DNA from: an uncultured Paracoccaceae bacterium
Lineage (GTDB): Bacteria > Pseudomonadota > Alphaproteobacteria > Rhodobacterales > Rhodobacteraceae
DNA length: 64,000 nucleotides
Assembly: GCA_947500775.1 (NCBI GenBank)
Contig: CANMTD010000004.1
Span: 62,001 to 126,000 of the forward strand
Reading direction: 5' to 3'
Positions 8,287-16,109 of the stretch are shown here, piece after piece (the first letter of the stretch is position 1; every line of letters starts with the position of its first letter). Made by a program: the position numbers and the translations under genes. The notes beneath the pieces are model-generated. The model was not told the DNA's origin and ran no database searches. It worked only from the letters and a program-made list of their open reading frames with translations.

Positions 8287-9078
8287 CTACTCTCCCTTGA
8301 AGCGCGGCTTGCGCTTTTCGTTGTAGGCAAGAACGCCTTCGTAGCGATCAGATGTCGGGACCATGCGGTTATAGGCTTCTATTTCGAAGGCCAGCCCGTC
8401 CCAGATTGACATGTCAAGCCCGCGCTGAATCGACTGTTTCGCCTGGCGCACCGAAATCGGCGCGTTCTCTGCGATCCGCGTGGCAATGGCCTCGGCTTCC
8501 TGGATCAGGGTCTCTGGCGCGCAAACCTTGTTGACCAGCCCCCATTCGGCCGCTTCGGCCGCGCTGAAGGGGGTGCCGCTGAGGATCAATTCCTTGGCGC
8601 GCCGCGCCCCGACTGCGCGTGCAAGGTTCTGGGTTCCCCCCGCGCCCGGCATGATGCCCAGCGTCACCTCGGGCAGCGCAAACCGCGCGGTTTCCGACGC
8701 ATAGACAAAATCGCAGGCGGCCGTGACTTCGCAGCCTCCGCCATAGGCGGCACCGTTGACCGCCGCGACAAGCGGCAGAGGGCAGCCAACGATCGCACGC
8801 ACCATACGTTCGAAAATCGCATGCTGGCTAAGCCACTGCTTGTCGGTCATGCCCTTGCGTTCCTTAAGGTCGCCCCCCGCGCAAAACGCCTTGTCGCCGC
8901 GCCCGGTCAGAATGAGACAGCGCAAATCCTGAGTATCTACGAGAAAGCCCTCGAAGACTTCCATCAGTTCAAGCCCCATCTGCGTATTCATCGCATTGGC
9001 GGCGCTGGGCCGATCCATTACAATCGTAAGAACATGAGGGGTCGGCGTTTCAAGTGTGATCGTCTCGTATTTGCGCAT
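8287..9078 (-). CDS. Enoyl-CoA hydratase/isomerase family protein (first paralogue)
   Basis: 263-residue crotonase-fold protein. Both glutamates expected in true hydratases are present: one in 'GAAYGGGCEV' and one in 'FALPEVTLGIMPGAGGTQ'. The oxyanion-hole block 'KAFCAGGDLKERKGM' is also clear. The C-terminus 'AYNEKRKPRFKG' is typical of the family. Its start overlaps the CoA-transferase stop (ATGA), so the two are coupled. It is closely similar throughout to the enzyme at 17474-18277, including the unusual 'LKERKGM' stretch, suggesting duplication and use in the same pathway. Confidence 0.9.
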   Translation of the reverse strand: MRKYETITLETPTPHVLTIVMDRPSAANAMNTQMGLELMEVFEGFLVDTQDLRCLILTGRGDKAFCAGGDLKERKGMTDKQWLSQHAIFERMVRAIVGCPLPLVAAVNGAAYGGGCEVTAACDFVYASETARFALPEVTLGIMPGAGGTQNLARAVGARRAKELILSGTPFSAAEAAEWGLVNKVCAPETLIQEAEAIATRIAENAPISVRQAKQSIQRGLDMSIWDGLAFEIEAYNRMVPTSDRYEGVLAYNEKRKPRFKGE

Positions 9079-10220
9079 CAGGCTTCACTTTTGAAATTCA
9101 GGATCTTGTCATTGTGCTCGCCCAATCGGGGCGCTGCGGTTCTGGCGCGCGGGCGTTCACCGTTGAAGGTCAGCGGAACGCCCATGACGCGCAGCCCCTC
9201 GACCTCGACACTCATATCCAGCGCTTCGGTCTGCGGATGCCGTGCCACTTCGTCGACCGAAAGCAGCGGCGCGTTGGGCACGCCCACGGCGTCAAGCTTT
9301 GCACTCAGATCATCATAGGACTGCTGCTTGACGACTTCCGAGATCATCGGGATCAGCGCCTCGCGATTGACCACCCTTTCGGAATTGGTGACAAAGCGGG
9401 CATCGTCTGCCAGATGCGAAATCCCAAGCACATGGCAGAGTTTGCGGAAAAGATTGTCGTTGCCCGCAGCGATCATCATCCAGCCATTGGCGGTAGGATA
9501 CGCCTGATAAGGAACGATCTCGGCCACGCCCGAGCCATAGGGTTTTCGCACGTCGCCCGATGCCTCGTACCCCGCAAGCGGGATCGTCATCCACGACAGG
9601 CCAGTCTCGTACAGCGATGCCGACACATGATTACCCTCGCCGGTCTGAAGCCGGGTAATGAGACTTGCCAACAGTCCGATCACCGACCACATGCCCGACC
9701 CGATATCGACCATGGACACACCCACGCGCACCGGCGGGCGATCCCCTTCGCCCGTGACACTCATGATTCCGGTCGATGCCTGAACCAGCGGATCATATCC
9801 CGGCTTCGAAGACAGCGGGCCGCTTGCCCCAAAGGCGCCGATATCGGCCCAGACAAGCGATGGTTTTTCCTTGCACAGGTCTTCGGGATCAAGGCCGTAT
9901 CTGGGAAGAATGCCGGGCCGCAGGTTCTGGATGACACCATCGGCCTGTTCCAGAATCAGGCGCCGAAGGGCCTGCGCCTGCTCGGGATCGGCAAAATTGA
10001 TGGTGATCCCTTCCTTGCCCCGGTTCAGCGATGCGAAGGAAGATGAGGTGTCTTTCCAGAAAGGCGGCCCCCAATCGCGCGCATAATCGCCCTTGTCCGG
10101 GTTTTCCACCTTGATCACTCGCGCCCCAAGGTCAGCAAGCACCATTCCCGCGAATGGAGCCGCGACACTGTGGCCGAGCTCGACTATCACCATCCCATGA
10201 AGGGGTTTTCTGCGATCCAT
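9078..10220 (-). CDS. CaiB/BaiF class III CoA-transferase
   Basis: 380-residue family III CoA-transferase that moves CoA from a donor such as succinyl-CoA to a carboxylic acid. Typical blocks are 'VIVELGHSVAAPFAGMVLADLGARVIKVENP' (shortened here), 'LNRGKEGITINF', 'GYDPLVQASTGIMSVTG', and the region 'VGVSMVDIGSGMW', where the aspartate aligns with the catalytic Asp of formyl-CoA transferase. ATG 10220 is preceded by GGACGGAG; an upstream start would fall inside the promoter. It is the first gene of the reverse operon, so substrate activation is the entry reaction. The acceptor is likely a branched dicarboxylate, by inference from the lyase downstream. Confidence 0.9.
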   Translation of the reverse strand: MDRRKPLHGMVIVELGHSVAAPFAGMVLADLGARVIKVENPDKGDYARDWGPPFWKDTSSSFASLNRGKEGITINFADPEQAQALRRLILEQADGVIQNLRPGILPRYGLDPEDLCKEKPSLVWADIGAFGASGPLSSKPGYDPLVQASTGIMSVTGEGDRPPVRVGVSMVDIGSGMWSVIGLLASLITRLQTGEGNHVSASLYETGLSWMTIPLAGYEASGDVRKPYGSGVAEIVPYQAYPTANGWMMIAAGNDNLFRKLCHVLGISHLADDARFVTNSERVVNREALIPMISEVVKQQSYDDLSAKLDAVGVPNAPLLSVDEVARHPQTEALDMSVEVEGLRVMGVPLTFNGERPRARTAAPRLGEHNDKILNFKSEA

Positions 10221-10245
10221 CTCCGTCCTCACCTTTGATGGATTG

Positions 10246-10274
10246 ACATAACTGCTATCTTTGCTGGCTGTCAA
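10246..10274 (-). promoter_or_regulatory. Sigma-70-type promoter of the CoA-transferase operon
   Basis: On the reverse strand a perfect -35 TTGACA (10269-10274) is separated by exactly 17 nt from a -10 TTATGT (10246-10251). It lies 26 nt upstream of the CoA-transferase ATG. The imperfect operator at 10274-10287 touches the upstream edge of the -35, so bound protein would probably block or modulate it. Confidence 0.6.
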
Positions 10275-10287
10275 TATAACGTTTCAT
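10274..10287. promoter_or_regulatory. Imperfect operator copy (12/14) next to the reverse promoter
   Basis: This 14-mer matches the perfect palindrome ATGAAACGTTTCAT at 10473-10486 in 12 of 14 positions; only positions 3 and 4 differ. The right half-site AACGTTTCAT is intact. It abuts the -35 box of the reverse promoter, a sensible place for repression. Confidence 0.55.
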
Positions 10288-10472
10288 TTTCATGCGGCAG
10301 GAGCGTCCGCAGGAACCGTCTTCATAGGGGAAGCCCGAGAAATGCACAAAAAGCTTATAGAAATATTGGTTTTCAGCGAAGTCTCGCGGGATGGCCGGGG
10401 CTGCCGTCGAAATTTTGCGCCACCCGCCTGCCCTAAAGATGTTGACAGGGGCAGTTCTATTGGGCATGTGAT
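10288..10472. other. Divergent intergenic region without a gene
   Basis: The 329-nt gap between the CoA-transferase and hyuA starts (10221-10549) holds the two operators and promoters listed separately. This middle part contains no convincing coding region. It includes a TTGACA at 10442-10447 that could be the -35 of the forward hyuA promoter. With 17-18 nt spacing its -10 would be a poor match (CATGTG/ATGTGA), so activation or a different start is possible. No regulator gene is present in or next to the gap. Confidence 0.6.
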
Positions 10473-10486
10473 ATGAAACGTTTCAT
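10473..10486. promoter_or_regulatory. Perfect 14-bp palindromic operator ATGAAACGTTTCAT
   Basis: A perfect palindrome with a central CG, just downstream of the candidate hyuA -35 and 63 nt before the hyuA start. TGAAAC-GTTTCA with a central CG is typical of LacI-family operators; IclR-type KdgR sites also use ATGAAAC/GTTTCAT halves but with a spacer. A near-copy lies at 10274-10287 by the divergent promoter, about 200 bp away, which suggests coordinate control and possibly looping. Confidence 0.7.
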
Positions 10487-10549
10487 GATAAACGGGTCGC
10501 CAAGACCGCTTAGGCCCGTCATTTTGCTTTGATCCGCAGGGGAGGACAT

Positions 10550-12607
10550 ATGAGGCGCGTCGGAATTGATGTAGGGGGCACCTTCACGGATATCGTGATG
10601 GTAGACGACCAATCTGGGCAGGTTTGGACAACCAAAGTGCCCACAACGCCCTCGGAGCCCACCGTAGGTGCGCTGAACGGGCTTGAAGCGATCTTCGACC
10701 TGAGCGGATCGAAGCCAGAGGAAATCGACTTCATCGGCCACGGCACGACGATCGCCACCAACATGGTGATCGAAGGCAAGGGCGCGAAAACCGCACTTAT
10801 CACGACCGAAGGCTTCCGCGATGTCATGGAACTGCGCCGCGGCTGGCGCCATGACCGCGCCGATCTTTACGATCTGTTCTTCGAAACACCCGCTGAACTG
10901 GTTCCGCGCTACCTGCGCAAAGAGGTTACCGAACGTGTCAGCTATGACGGGACGGTAAGCCAGACGCTTGATCTCGAAGAGCTCGACCTCCGCGCAGCCG
11001 AGCTGGCCGAAGACGGGGTCGAGGCCGTCGCGGTCTGCTTTCTGAACTCTCCTGTCAACGGCGACAACGAACAGACGGCGCTGAACCGTCTGCGCGAACG
11101 CTCGAACGACATGTTCGTGACCGGTTCGATCGAGGTGAACCCCGAGATTATGGAATACGAACGCACCTGCACGACGGTGGTCAATGCCATCCTCGGGCCG
11201 CGCTGCGGACAATATGCTTCTGATTTCACCCGCAAGGTGCGCGAAAAGGGCGTGCGTGCGGATGTATATTTCATGCAGTCCAATGGAGGGCTGACACCGC
11301 CCGAAGCGGTAAACCAACGGCCGGTTACACTGCTGGCTTCCGGCCCGGCGGGCGGCGCGACCGCTGTGGCGCGTCTTTGTGGACGGCTGGGCGTCAAGGG
11401 CGCCATCGCGGGCGATATGGGCGGGACAAGTTTCGATGTCTCGCTGATCCGCAACGCGCGCCCGGAAATGCGCAATTCGACCGTGCTGAACACCTTTACG
11501 GTGCGCTGCCCCAACATCGATATCATCTCGATCGGTGCCGGCGGCGGTTCGATCGCCTGGGTCGACGAAGCCGGCGGCGTGCGTATCGGCCCCGAAAGCG
11601 CCGCGGCCGATCCCGGCCCGGCCTGCTATGGCAAGGGCGGCACCCGCCCCACCGTGACCGACTGCAACCTTGTGCTTGGCTTTGTTGATCCCGACAGCTT
11701 TATCGGCGGTGGCTTCAAGCTGGATGTCGCGGCGGCTGCGGCGGCGATCAAGAACAACCTTGCCGATCCGCTTGGGATCGACGTCGAAGCGGCGGCGCTC
11801 ATGGTGCGGCAGGTGGCCAATGCGCTGATGGCGCAGGCGATGCGCCTGGTGACGGTGGAACGCGGCTTTGATCCACGCGACTTCGTCTATATCCCCTATG
11901 GTGGCGCCGGTCCGGTCCACGCGGTCGACCTTGCGCGCGAACTGGAAGTGCCTAGCGTGGTCCTGCCCCCCCTGCCGGGCGTCTTCAGCGCCTTTGGCAT
12001 GCTGGTTGCGGACCTGTTGCATGACATGCAGGCGTCGATCGTCCGCAATGTCGACGAAATCGACCCCGGCGCGCTTCAGCAACAGATTGACGCGCTTGAA
12101 AACGAAGCCCGCGCGCGGCTGCGCGAAGGCGGCGTTCCCGACCACCTGATCGAAATGGAGCGCCGGGTCGACTGCTGCTATCTCGGGCAGGGCGACACGA
12201 TGCAGGTCGAATTGGCGAACGGCACGCTTGCCCAGGCGGATATCGACGCCATCGGTGAAACCTTCAAGAACGAACATCGGCGTCAGTGGAACTTTGACGT
12301 CACCGGGCGGCCCGTGCGGGTCATGAACCTGCGCATCCGCGCCGTGGGCAAGGTGGGCCAGTTCGCCTCGCCGCCTGTGCGCAAACGCAATGGTCAGGCG
12401 CTGGCCCCCATCGGCATGGCACGCATCCGCATGGCCGATGGCTGGGTCGAAATGCCCCGCTATCGCCGCGAAGACCTGTGCAACGGGGATTCCATCGAAG
12501 GCCCGCTGGTGATCGAAGAGCTCAGCTCGCGCATCGTCATCGGGGCCAAGGACAAGGTCGAAATCGCGGATGACGCCTCGCTCGTCATCACGGTCGGGAG
12601 GGATTGA
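10550..12607 (+). CDS. hyuA: Hydantoinase/oxoprolinase family protein, subunit A (HyuA)
   Basis: 685-residue ATP-binding subunit of the hydantoinase/oxoprolinase family (N-methylhydantoinase A, 5-oxoprolinase, acetone and acetophenone carboxylases). The ASKHA-type phosphate-binding motif 'GIDVGGTFTDIV' is at the N-terminus, with 'GHGTTIATN' near residue 65, 'LLASGPAGGATAVA', 'GDMGGTSFDVSLI' and 'IPYGGAGPVHA' following in family order. ATG 10550 is preceded by GGGGAGGA. It pairs with HyuB and probably couples ATP hydrolysis to opening a cyclic amide or carboxylating a ketone. Which of these is not decidable from sequence. It is the first gene of the forward operon, facing the CoA-transferase operon. 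Confidence 0.9.
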   Translation: MRRVGIDVGGTFTDIVMVDDQSGQVWTTKVPTTPSEPTVGALNGLEAIFDLSGSKPEEIDFIGHGTTIATNMVIEGKGAKTALITTEGFRDVMELRRGWRHDRADLYDLFFETPAELVPRYLRKEVTERVSYDGTVSQTLDLEELDLRAAELAEDGVEAVAVCFLNSPVNGDNEQTALNRLRERSNDMFVTGSIEVNPEIMEYERTCTTVVNAILGPRCGQYASDFTRKVREKGVRADVYFMQSNGGLTPPEAVNQRPVTLLASGPAGGATAVARLCGRLGVKGAIAGDMGGTSFDVSLIRNARPEMRNSTVLNTFTVRCPNIDIISIGAGGGSIAWVDEAGGVRIGPESAAADPGPACYGKGGTRPTVTDCNLVLGFVDPDSFIGGGFKLDVAAAAAAIKNNLADPLGIDVEAAALMVRQVANALMAQAMRLVTVERGFDPRDFVYIPYGGAGPVHAVDLARELEVPSVVLPPLPGVFSAFGMLVADLLHDMQASIVRNVDEIDPGALQQQIDALENEARARLREGGVPDHLIEMERRVDCCYLGQGDTMQVELANGTLAQADIDAIGETFKNEHRRQWNFDVTGRPVRVMNLRIRAVGKVGQFASPPVRKRNGQALAPIGMARIRMADGWVEMPRYRREDLCNGDSIEGPLVIEELSSRIVIGAKDKVEIADDASLVITVGRD

Positions 12608-12609
12608 TC

Positions 12610-14391
12610 GTGGACAAGATCACTTTTGAAATCGTTCGCAGCGGGCTTTACTCAGTCGCCCGCGAAATGAAAGTCGCCATGATCCGCACCGCGGGCAGCC
12701 CGATCATCCATTCCGGTGGGGATGCCTCGGCGGCGATTTTCGATGCCAACATGCAGCTTGTCGCCCAGGGCAACGACATTCCGACAATGATGGGCTCGGC
12801 GGTGATCTCGACCAAGGCTTCGGTCGAAGCCATCGGCGTCGAAAACCTGCGCCCCGGCGATACGATCATCTCGAACGATGTCTATCTGGGTGGCGGCAAC
12901 CACCAGCCCGACGTACAGCTTACCCGCCCCGTCTTTCACAAGGGCAAGATCATTGCCTATACGATGACGCGCGGCCACTGGGTCGATATCGGCGGCACCG
13001 CGCCGGGCAGCTTTACCCCCGTCACCTGGGACGTGCATGCCGAAGGCATCCGGATCCCGCCGGTCATCCTTTATCGCGACGATAAACCGGTCGAGGATCT
13101 TTTCCGCCTGATCGTCAACAACACCCGCGATCAGGACACGCGGATGCTGGACATCAACGCGCAATACGCAGGCTGCTTCGTCGGGGCCAAGCGGATCGAG
13201 GAAATGGCCGAAAAGGTCGGACCCGAAGCATTGGCCGAAGCGATGAAAGAGGCGCTCGATTATTCCGAGAAACTCATGCGGACGCAGATCGAACGCATCC
13301 CCGACGGCGTCTATGAAGGGTCGGATTTCATCGAACCCGTGCAGGCGACGAACTGGGACAAGGAACTGATCCCGGTCAAGGTCAAGGTGACGGTCAAGGG
13401 CGACAAGATCACCTTCGATTACACCGGTACCGCGCCGCAGGTTCGCGGCGGCGTCAACTGCCCGTTTTCGGTGACCTGCAACAGCACCTGGTTCACGGTC
13501 AAGACGATCACCGATCACACCATCCCGATCAATCAGGGCTGTTACCGCCCGATCGAGATCATCTGTCCCGAGGGTACTTTGCTGAACTGCACCTACCCGG
13601 CATCGGTGGTCAGCGGGGTGACGGAAACCTCGCCGCGGATCATCGACATGCTGCTGGAAACGCTGGCCCCGGCCCTGCCCGAGCGCGTCGTCGCGCAAAG
13701 CAATGATGCGGCCTGTTCGGGGATCTTCAGCGGCAAGGACCCCGATGCCGCCCGCGTCGCGTCGCTGCGCCGCGAACATGTGCAGTACATTGACCCGCAC
13801 GCCGGTGGCTATGGCGCGCGTCCGATGCGTGACGGGGTCAATGCGATCCGGGCACTTGTCGGCAACGCCGGGATGACCTCGGTCGAGCAGGTCGAAAACT
13901 TCTTTCCGCTGACCATCGAAAGCTGGGCGCTTGTGACCGACTCGGGCGGTGCCGGGCGCTGGCGCGGCGGGCTGACCGCCGAGCGGACCTACAAGGTGCA
14001 TTTCGACGAGGCCAATCTTACCGTGATCGCCGAGCGCGGGCTTGTGCCGCCCAAGGGTCTGCTTGGCGGCAAGGAAGGAAGCTGCTTCAAATCCTCGGTG
14101 ACCCGCAGCGACAACGCGGTCGAAAGCATCCCCAGCAAGGGCGGCTATGTGGTTGTTCACCGCGATGATGTCGTGCGGGTCCGCCCCGCCGGCAGCGGTG
14201 GCTACGGGAACCCGACCGCGCGCGAACCCGCCCGTGTGCTTGACGATCTGCGCAACGGATACATATCTGAAAATTCGGCGCGCGACAATTATGGCGTCGT
14301 TGTCGACACCGCAAGCTGGACTGTCGACGAAGAGGCGACAGCGGCGCTGCGCATGACCATGGCCCAGGGCAAAGAGACGGCGTCGGCATGA
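12610..14391 (+). CDS. hyuB: Hydantoinase/oxoprolinase family protein, subunit B (HyuB)
   Basis: 593-residue partner of HyuA. Family blocks are 'ITFEIVRSGLYSVAREM' at the start, 'HSGGDASAAIFD', 'NDVYLGGGNHQPDV' with likely metal-binding His/Asp, 'FDYTGTAPQVRGGVNCP', and the C-terminal 'DDVVRVRPAGSGGYGNP'. The GTG at 12610 is preferred because GGGAGG lies seven bases upstream and it gives the conserved M-D-K-I-T start; a TTG two codons earlier overlaps the hyuA stop. The stop overlaps the TRAP small-subunit ATG (ATGA), linking catabolism directly to uptake. Confidence 0.9.
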   Translation: MDKITFEIVRSGLYSVAREMKVAMIRTAGSPIIHSGGDASAAIFDANMQLVAQGNDIPTMMGSAVISTKASVEAIGVENLRPGDTIISNDVYLGGGNHQPDVQLTRPVFHKGKIIAYTMTRGHWVDIGGTAPGSFTPVTWDVHAEGIRIPPVILYRDDKPVEDLFRLIVNNTRDQDTRMLDINAQYAGCFVGAKRIEEMAEKVGPEALAEAMKEALDYSEKLMRTQIERIPDGVYEGSDFIEPVQATNWDKELIPVKVKVTVKGDKITFDYTGTAPQVRGGVNCPFSVTCNSTWFTVKTITDHTIPINQGCYRPIEIICPEGTLLNCTYPASVVSGVTETSPRIIDMLLETLAPALPERVVAQSNDAACSGIFSGKDPDAARVASLRREHVQYIDPHAGGYGARPMRDGVNAIRALVGNAGMTSVEQVENFFPLTIESWALVTDSGGAGRWRGGLTAERTYKVHFDEANLTVIAERGLVPPKGLLGGKEGSCFKSSVTRSDNAVESIPSKGGYVVVHRDDVVRVRPAGSGGYGNPTAREPARVLDDLRNGYISENSARDNYGVVVDTASWTVDEEATAALRMTMAQGKETASA

Positions 14392-14921
14392 CCCCGATTA
14401 TCCGGGATATCCCAGATCCGGGCCGCCGGAAATTTGGCGGGGTGGATACGTTCTTTGCACGTATTGCCGGGGTCGCGCTGTTGCTGATGATGGTGATTAC
14501 CGTCGTCAGCAGCCTCGGGCGCTATCTTTTTTCGATGCCGGTGCCTGACATGGTGGTCATCAACGAGATGCTGCTTGTCTGCGTCGTGTTCCTGCCGATG
14601 GCCTACACACAACTCAGGAACGAACATGTCGAGGTCACGCTGTTCACGGGCATGATGCCCCCCCGGACGGTCAAATGGCTGCTGGCGTTCGGCTGTTTGC
14701 TGGGTGGGGTCGCCATGGGATTTCTGGCCTACGCATTAACGCTGGGCGCGATCCGCGCCTTTCAGACGGCGGATCTGAATTTCGGTGTCTTCCGCATCTA
14801 TACCTGGCCCGCCCGGTCCGTGGCGGCCTTTGGAACCGCGTTGCTGTCGGTCCGGCTTTTGCTGGATCTGCTGATCGTCATAAGGCGGCCAGTGGGCAAC
14901 GCGACGGACCCAACGAATTAA
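14388..14921 (+). CDS. TRAP transporter small permease subunit (DctQ type)
   Basis: 177-residue small membrane subunit of a tripartite ATP-independent periplasmic transporter. It shows four hydrophobic segments starting near residues 22, 55, 95 and 140. DctQ-family features include the 'RYLFSMPVPDMVVINEMLLVCVVFLPMAY' region (shortened), where an acidic residue follows the first loop, and 'REH/NEHVEVTLF'. The ATG overlaps the hyuB stop. It forms the membrane complex with the DctM-type subunit at 16110 and receives substrate from the binding protein at 14949. Confidence 0.88.
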   Translation: MTPIIRDIPDPGRRKFGGVDTFFARIAGVALLLMMVITVVSSLGRYLFSMPVPDMVVINEMLLVCVVFLPMAYTQLRNEHVEVTLFTGMMPPRTVKWLLAFGCLLGGVAMGFLAYALTLGAIRAFQTADLNFGVFRIYTWPARSVAAFGTALLSVRLLLDLLIVIRRPVGNATDPTN

Positions 14922-14948
14922 CTGTCGACGATCTTTAGGGAGGAATAA

Positions 14949-16025
14949 ATGAAAATCGACTTGTCACTCAAGAAAGCAATGTTCGGCCTTGTCGGCGGGG
15001 CGCTGATGGCCATGACGGCCGGGGCACCTGTCGCGGCACAGGAGATCACCATACGCTATGCCTCGCCCTCGCCGGCAAGCGATCCCACGCAGGAAGCGAT
15101 CATCTGGTTCACCCAAGAGGTAACCAAACGGACCGAAGGGCGCGTCGCGTTCGAGATGTTCCTTGGGAACTCGCTGGTCAAGGATCAGGATATTGTTACC
15201 GCCATCGGTGACGGGCTTGTCGAGATGGGCAAGATCTATACCGTGTCCTATCCTGGTCAGATGCCGCTTTGGAACATGTTCAACCTGCCTTTCACCAGCT
15301 CGTCGCCCTATGTGGCGGTCAAGACAATCAATGACGTCACTTCGCAATACCCCGCCTTTGATCAGGAACTTGCAAAGCTGAACCTCAAGGAAATGGGCAT
15401 TGTTGCGACGGGCGGCACGGGAATCGTGGCCCAATCGCCCATCGCGACCGTCGAAGAGCTTCGGAACTTCAAGGTGCGCGCCCGCGGCGTGCAGGCAACC
15501 GCCTTTTCGGCCATCAACGCCGAACCGGTGTCGATCGCTTGGAACGACGTCTACGAGGCGCTGTCCAAAGGCGTTGTCGACGGCTCGACCAACTACCTCA
15601 TCTCGATCAGCCCCGTGCGGCACAACGAGGTCAGCGATTATTTCATCGCGGCGGGGCTTGGTCAGGCGATCCAGATGGAAATCATGAACCTCGATTTCTG
15701 GAACGGGCTGCCCGACGATATCAAGCAGATCATGACCGAAACCATGGCCGAGGCCGAGGTCCGCTATGCCGAGAAGGCGTCGGCGCTGGCCAACGAGGAA
15801 AAGCAACGGCTCGCGTCGGAAAGCGGCCCTGCCAAGCTTGAATACGTCCAGTTCCCCGCCGAAGAGCGTCAGAAGTGGATCGAGATGTCGCCCGATTTCT
15901 TCGCCGAATGGGCCGAGCAAAACAAAGGCACGGGCGACAGCGCGGCCATTGTGGAAACCTTCAAGGCGTCGCAGGACAAATTCACCATCGAAGGTGAAGA
16001 ACGCGGCCTTGTCGATATGTGGTAA
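14949..16025 (+). CDS. TRAP transporter substrate-binding protein (DctP family)
   Basis: 358-residue periplasmic binding protein. A Sec signal peptide (lysine-rich start, hydrophobic core, then 'GAPVAAQ' before the mature 'EITIRYA') is clear. The DctP fold is supported by 'LVKDQDIVTAIGDGLVEMG', the selectivity-helix region with the conserved arginine in 'NFKVRARGVQATAFSAI' and 'WNDVYEALSKGVVDGSTN'. GGGAGG lies just before the ATG. The conserved Arg normally pairs with a substrate carboxylate, so an organic acid ligand is likely. A 12-bp hairpin follows the gene, before the large permease. Confidence 0.9.
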   Translation: MKIDLSLKKAMFGLVGGALMAMTAGAPVAAQEITIRYASPSPASDPTQEAIIWFTQEVTKRTEGRVAFEMFLGNSLVKDQDIVTAIGDGLVEMGKIYTVSYPGQMPLWNMFNLPFTSSSPYVAVKTINDVTSQYPAFDQELAKLNLKEMGIVATGGTGIVAQSPIATVEELRNFKVRARGVQATAFSAINAEPVSIAWNDVYEALSKGVVDGSTNYLISISPVRHNEVSDYFIAAGLGQAIQMEIMNLDFWNGLPDDIKQIMTETMAEAEVRYAEKASALANEEKQRLASESGPAKLEYVQFPAEERQKWIEMSPDFFAEWAEQNKGTGDSAAIVETFKASQDKFTIEGEERGLVDMW

Positions 16026-16034
16026 ACCCGGGGC

Positions 16035-16062
16035 GCGGCGCAGGCCCTTCGGCCTGCGCCGC
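16035..16062 (+). terminator. Intercistronic hairpin after the TRAP binding-protein gene
   Basis: A perfect 12-bp GC-rich stem (16035-16046 with 16051-16062) with a CTTC loop follows the dctP stop by 9 nt. Only CCTTTCT follows, so it is a weak terminator at most. It more likely acts as an mRNA 3'-end stabiliser or attenuator that keeps binding-protein levels above those of the permease. Confidence 0.7.
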
Positions 16063-16109
16063 CCTTTCTCGCCATACCAGACACTTCCTCTTACAAGACG
16101 GTTACTGCC

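Noticed and set aside
10457-12277. 606-residue open frame on the reverse strand across hyuA
   Set aside because: It runs antisense to a gene with full HyuA motifs; its Arg/His/Asp-rich translation resembles no family. Long antisense frames are expected in GC-rich DNA.
12652-14160. 502-residue reverse frame opposite hyuB
   Set aside because: Frame shadow of hyuB; no start signal and no recognisable domain.
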